Below are positions 63,918-64,000 of a stretch of DNA of 64,000 bases, in pieces; the stretch's first letter is position 1, and the number at the start of each line of letters is the position of its first letter. A program made the translations under genes and the position numbers. The stretch comes from Neorhizobium galegae (GTDB lineage: Bacteria > Pseudomonadota > Alphaproteobacteria > Rhizobiales > Rhizobiaceae): contig NZ_JAGIPH010000009.1 of NCBI RefSeq assembly GCF_017877135.1, positions 143,381 through 207,380 of the forward strand, read 5' to 3'. Below the pieces are notes generated by a model that was given only the letters and a program-made list of their open reading frames with translations, ran no database searches and was not told the origin of the DNA.

Positions 63918-64000
63918 CCCACTCACTGACGAGGGCGGCGGCGCTGCTAGCGACGACTGACTTCGTTCTTGAGAAATGTCTCGAGAAATCATTGAATTGG
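63918..64000 (+). other. Leader region, probably of a 16S rRNA operon, cut by the window edge
   Basis: The 83 bases after the promoter are non-coding, with a GC-rich GGCGGCGGCGCTGC stretch and an inverted repeat CTTGAGA / TCTCGAG (63969-63986). This has the look of a pre-16S leader in Rhizobiaceae. The rRNA gene itself is not in the window, so this is inference. Confidence 0.5.

Overview
The window is a chromosomal segment of an alphaproteobacterium of the Rhizobiaceae (Agrobacterium/Rhizobium/Sinorhizobium relatives). Evidence: the gene order hemE-origin-DUF299-maf-aroE-coaE-dnaQ-secB, alphaproteobacterial-type addAB, a tyrosine-type DivL, the ChvI/ChvG system next to pckA and a PTS-Ntr cluster, ActR/ActS, and high-GC rhizobial codon usage. 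It reads as core chromosome. I see no insertion sequence, prophage, CRISPR array, tRNA or integron.

Layout. 1-5672: leftward genes mnmG (3' part cut off by the window edge), mnmE, rho, hemJ, hemE. 5673-6077: the probable chromosomal replication origin, with one perfect and several degenerate DnaA boxes and six GANTC (CcrM) sites, four of them within 30 bp. 6078-9692: rightward ppsR, maf, aroE, coaE, dnaQ. 9753-10865: secB and fxsA (leftward). 10988-13723: a coupled operon timA-mltA-smr-xre. 13856-16288: gyrB, followed by two parS-like sites. 16619-19329: phaZ, a DUF2852 membrane protein and a YgjP-like metallopeptidase. 19399-24439: trpF-trpB-trpA-accD-folC. 24514-36509: a long leftward run of trxA, addA, addB, murU, tsaE-amgK fusion and divL. 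36703-42098: ahcY, ptsH, EIIA-Man, hprK, chvG, chvI (leftward). 42426-45189: pckA, arfB, alkB (rightward). 45221-49853: coaA, hisE, hisF, hisA, hisH, a DUF2628 gene and hisB (leftward). 50023-56890: hslV, hslU, a DUF1402 gene, a cytochrome P450 and glcB (rightward). 57003-63793: an L,D-transpeptidase lipoprotein (-), mmcB (+), actR, actS, hrpB and an ornithine-cyclodeaminase-family gene (-). 63889-64000: a strong promoter and leader that probably belong to a ribosomal RNA operon lying just outside the right edge.

How the genes fit together. Genes on both sides of the origin are mainly transcribed away from it. Six copies of a parS-like 16-mer (ParB site) lie within about 40 kb of it, matching the usual position of parAB beside mnmG. 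Cell-cycle control is represented by the origin with its CcrM sites and by DivL, the tyrosine pseudokinase of the CckA-CtrA pathway. The EIIA-HPr-HprK proteins, the acid/envelope sensor ChvG-ChvI and PEP carboxykinase form a carbon/envelope control block. AmgK (fused to TsaE) plus MurU form a peptidoglycan-sugar recycling pair. Most genes within operons overlap by 1-14 bases (ATGA or GTGA junctions), which argues for translational coupling.

No clearly new multi-gene system was found. The most rewarding objects are the origin with its clustered methylation sites, the parS constellation, paired LacI-type operator-like elements exactly 30 bp apart upstream of pckA, a perfect 20-bp palindrome over the ahcY promoter, and the TsaE-AmgK fusion beside MurU.
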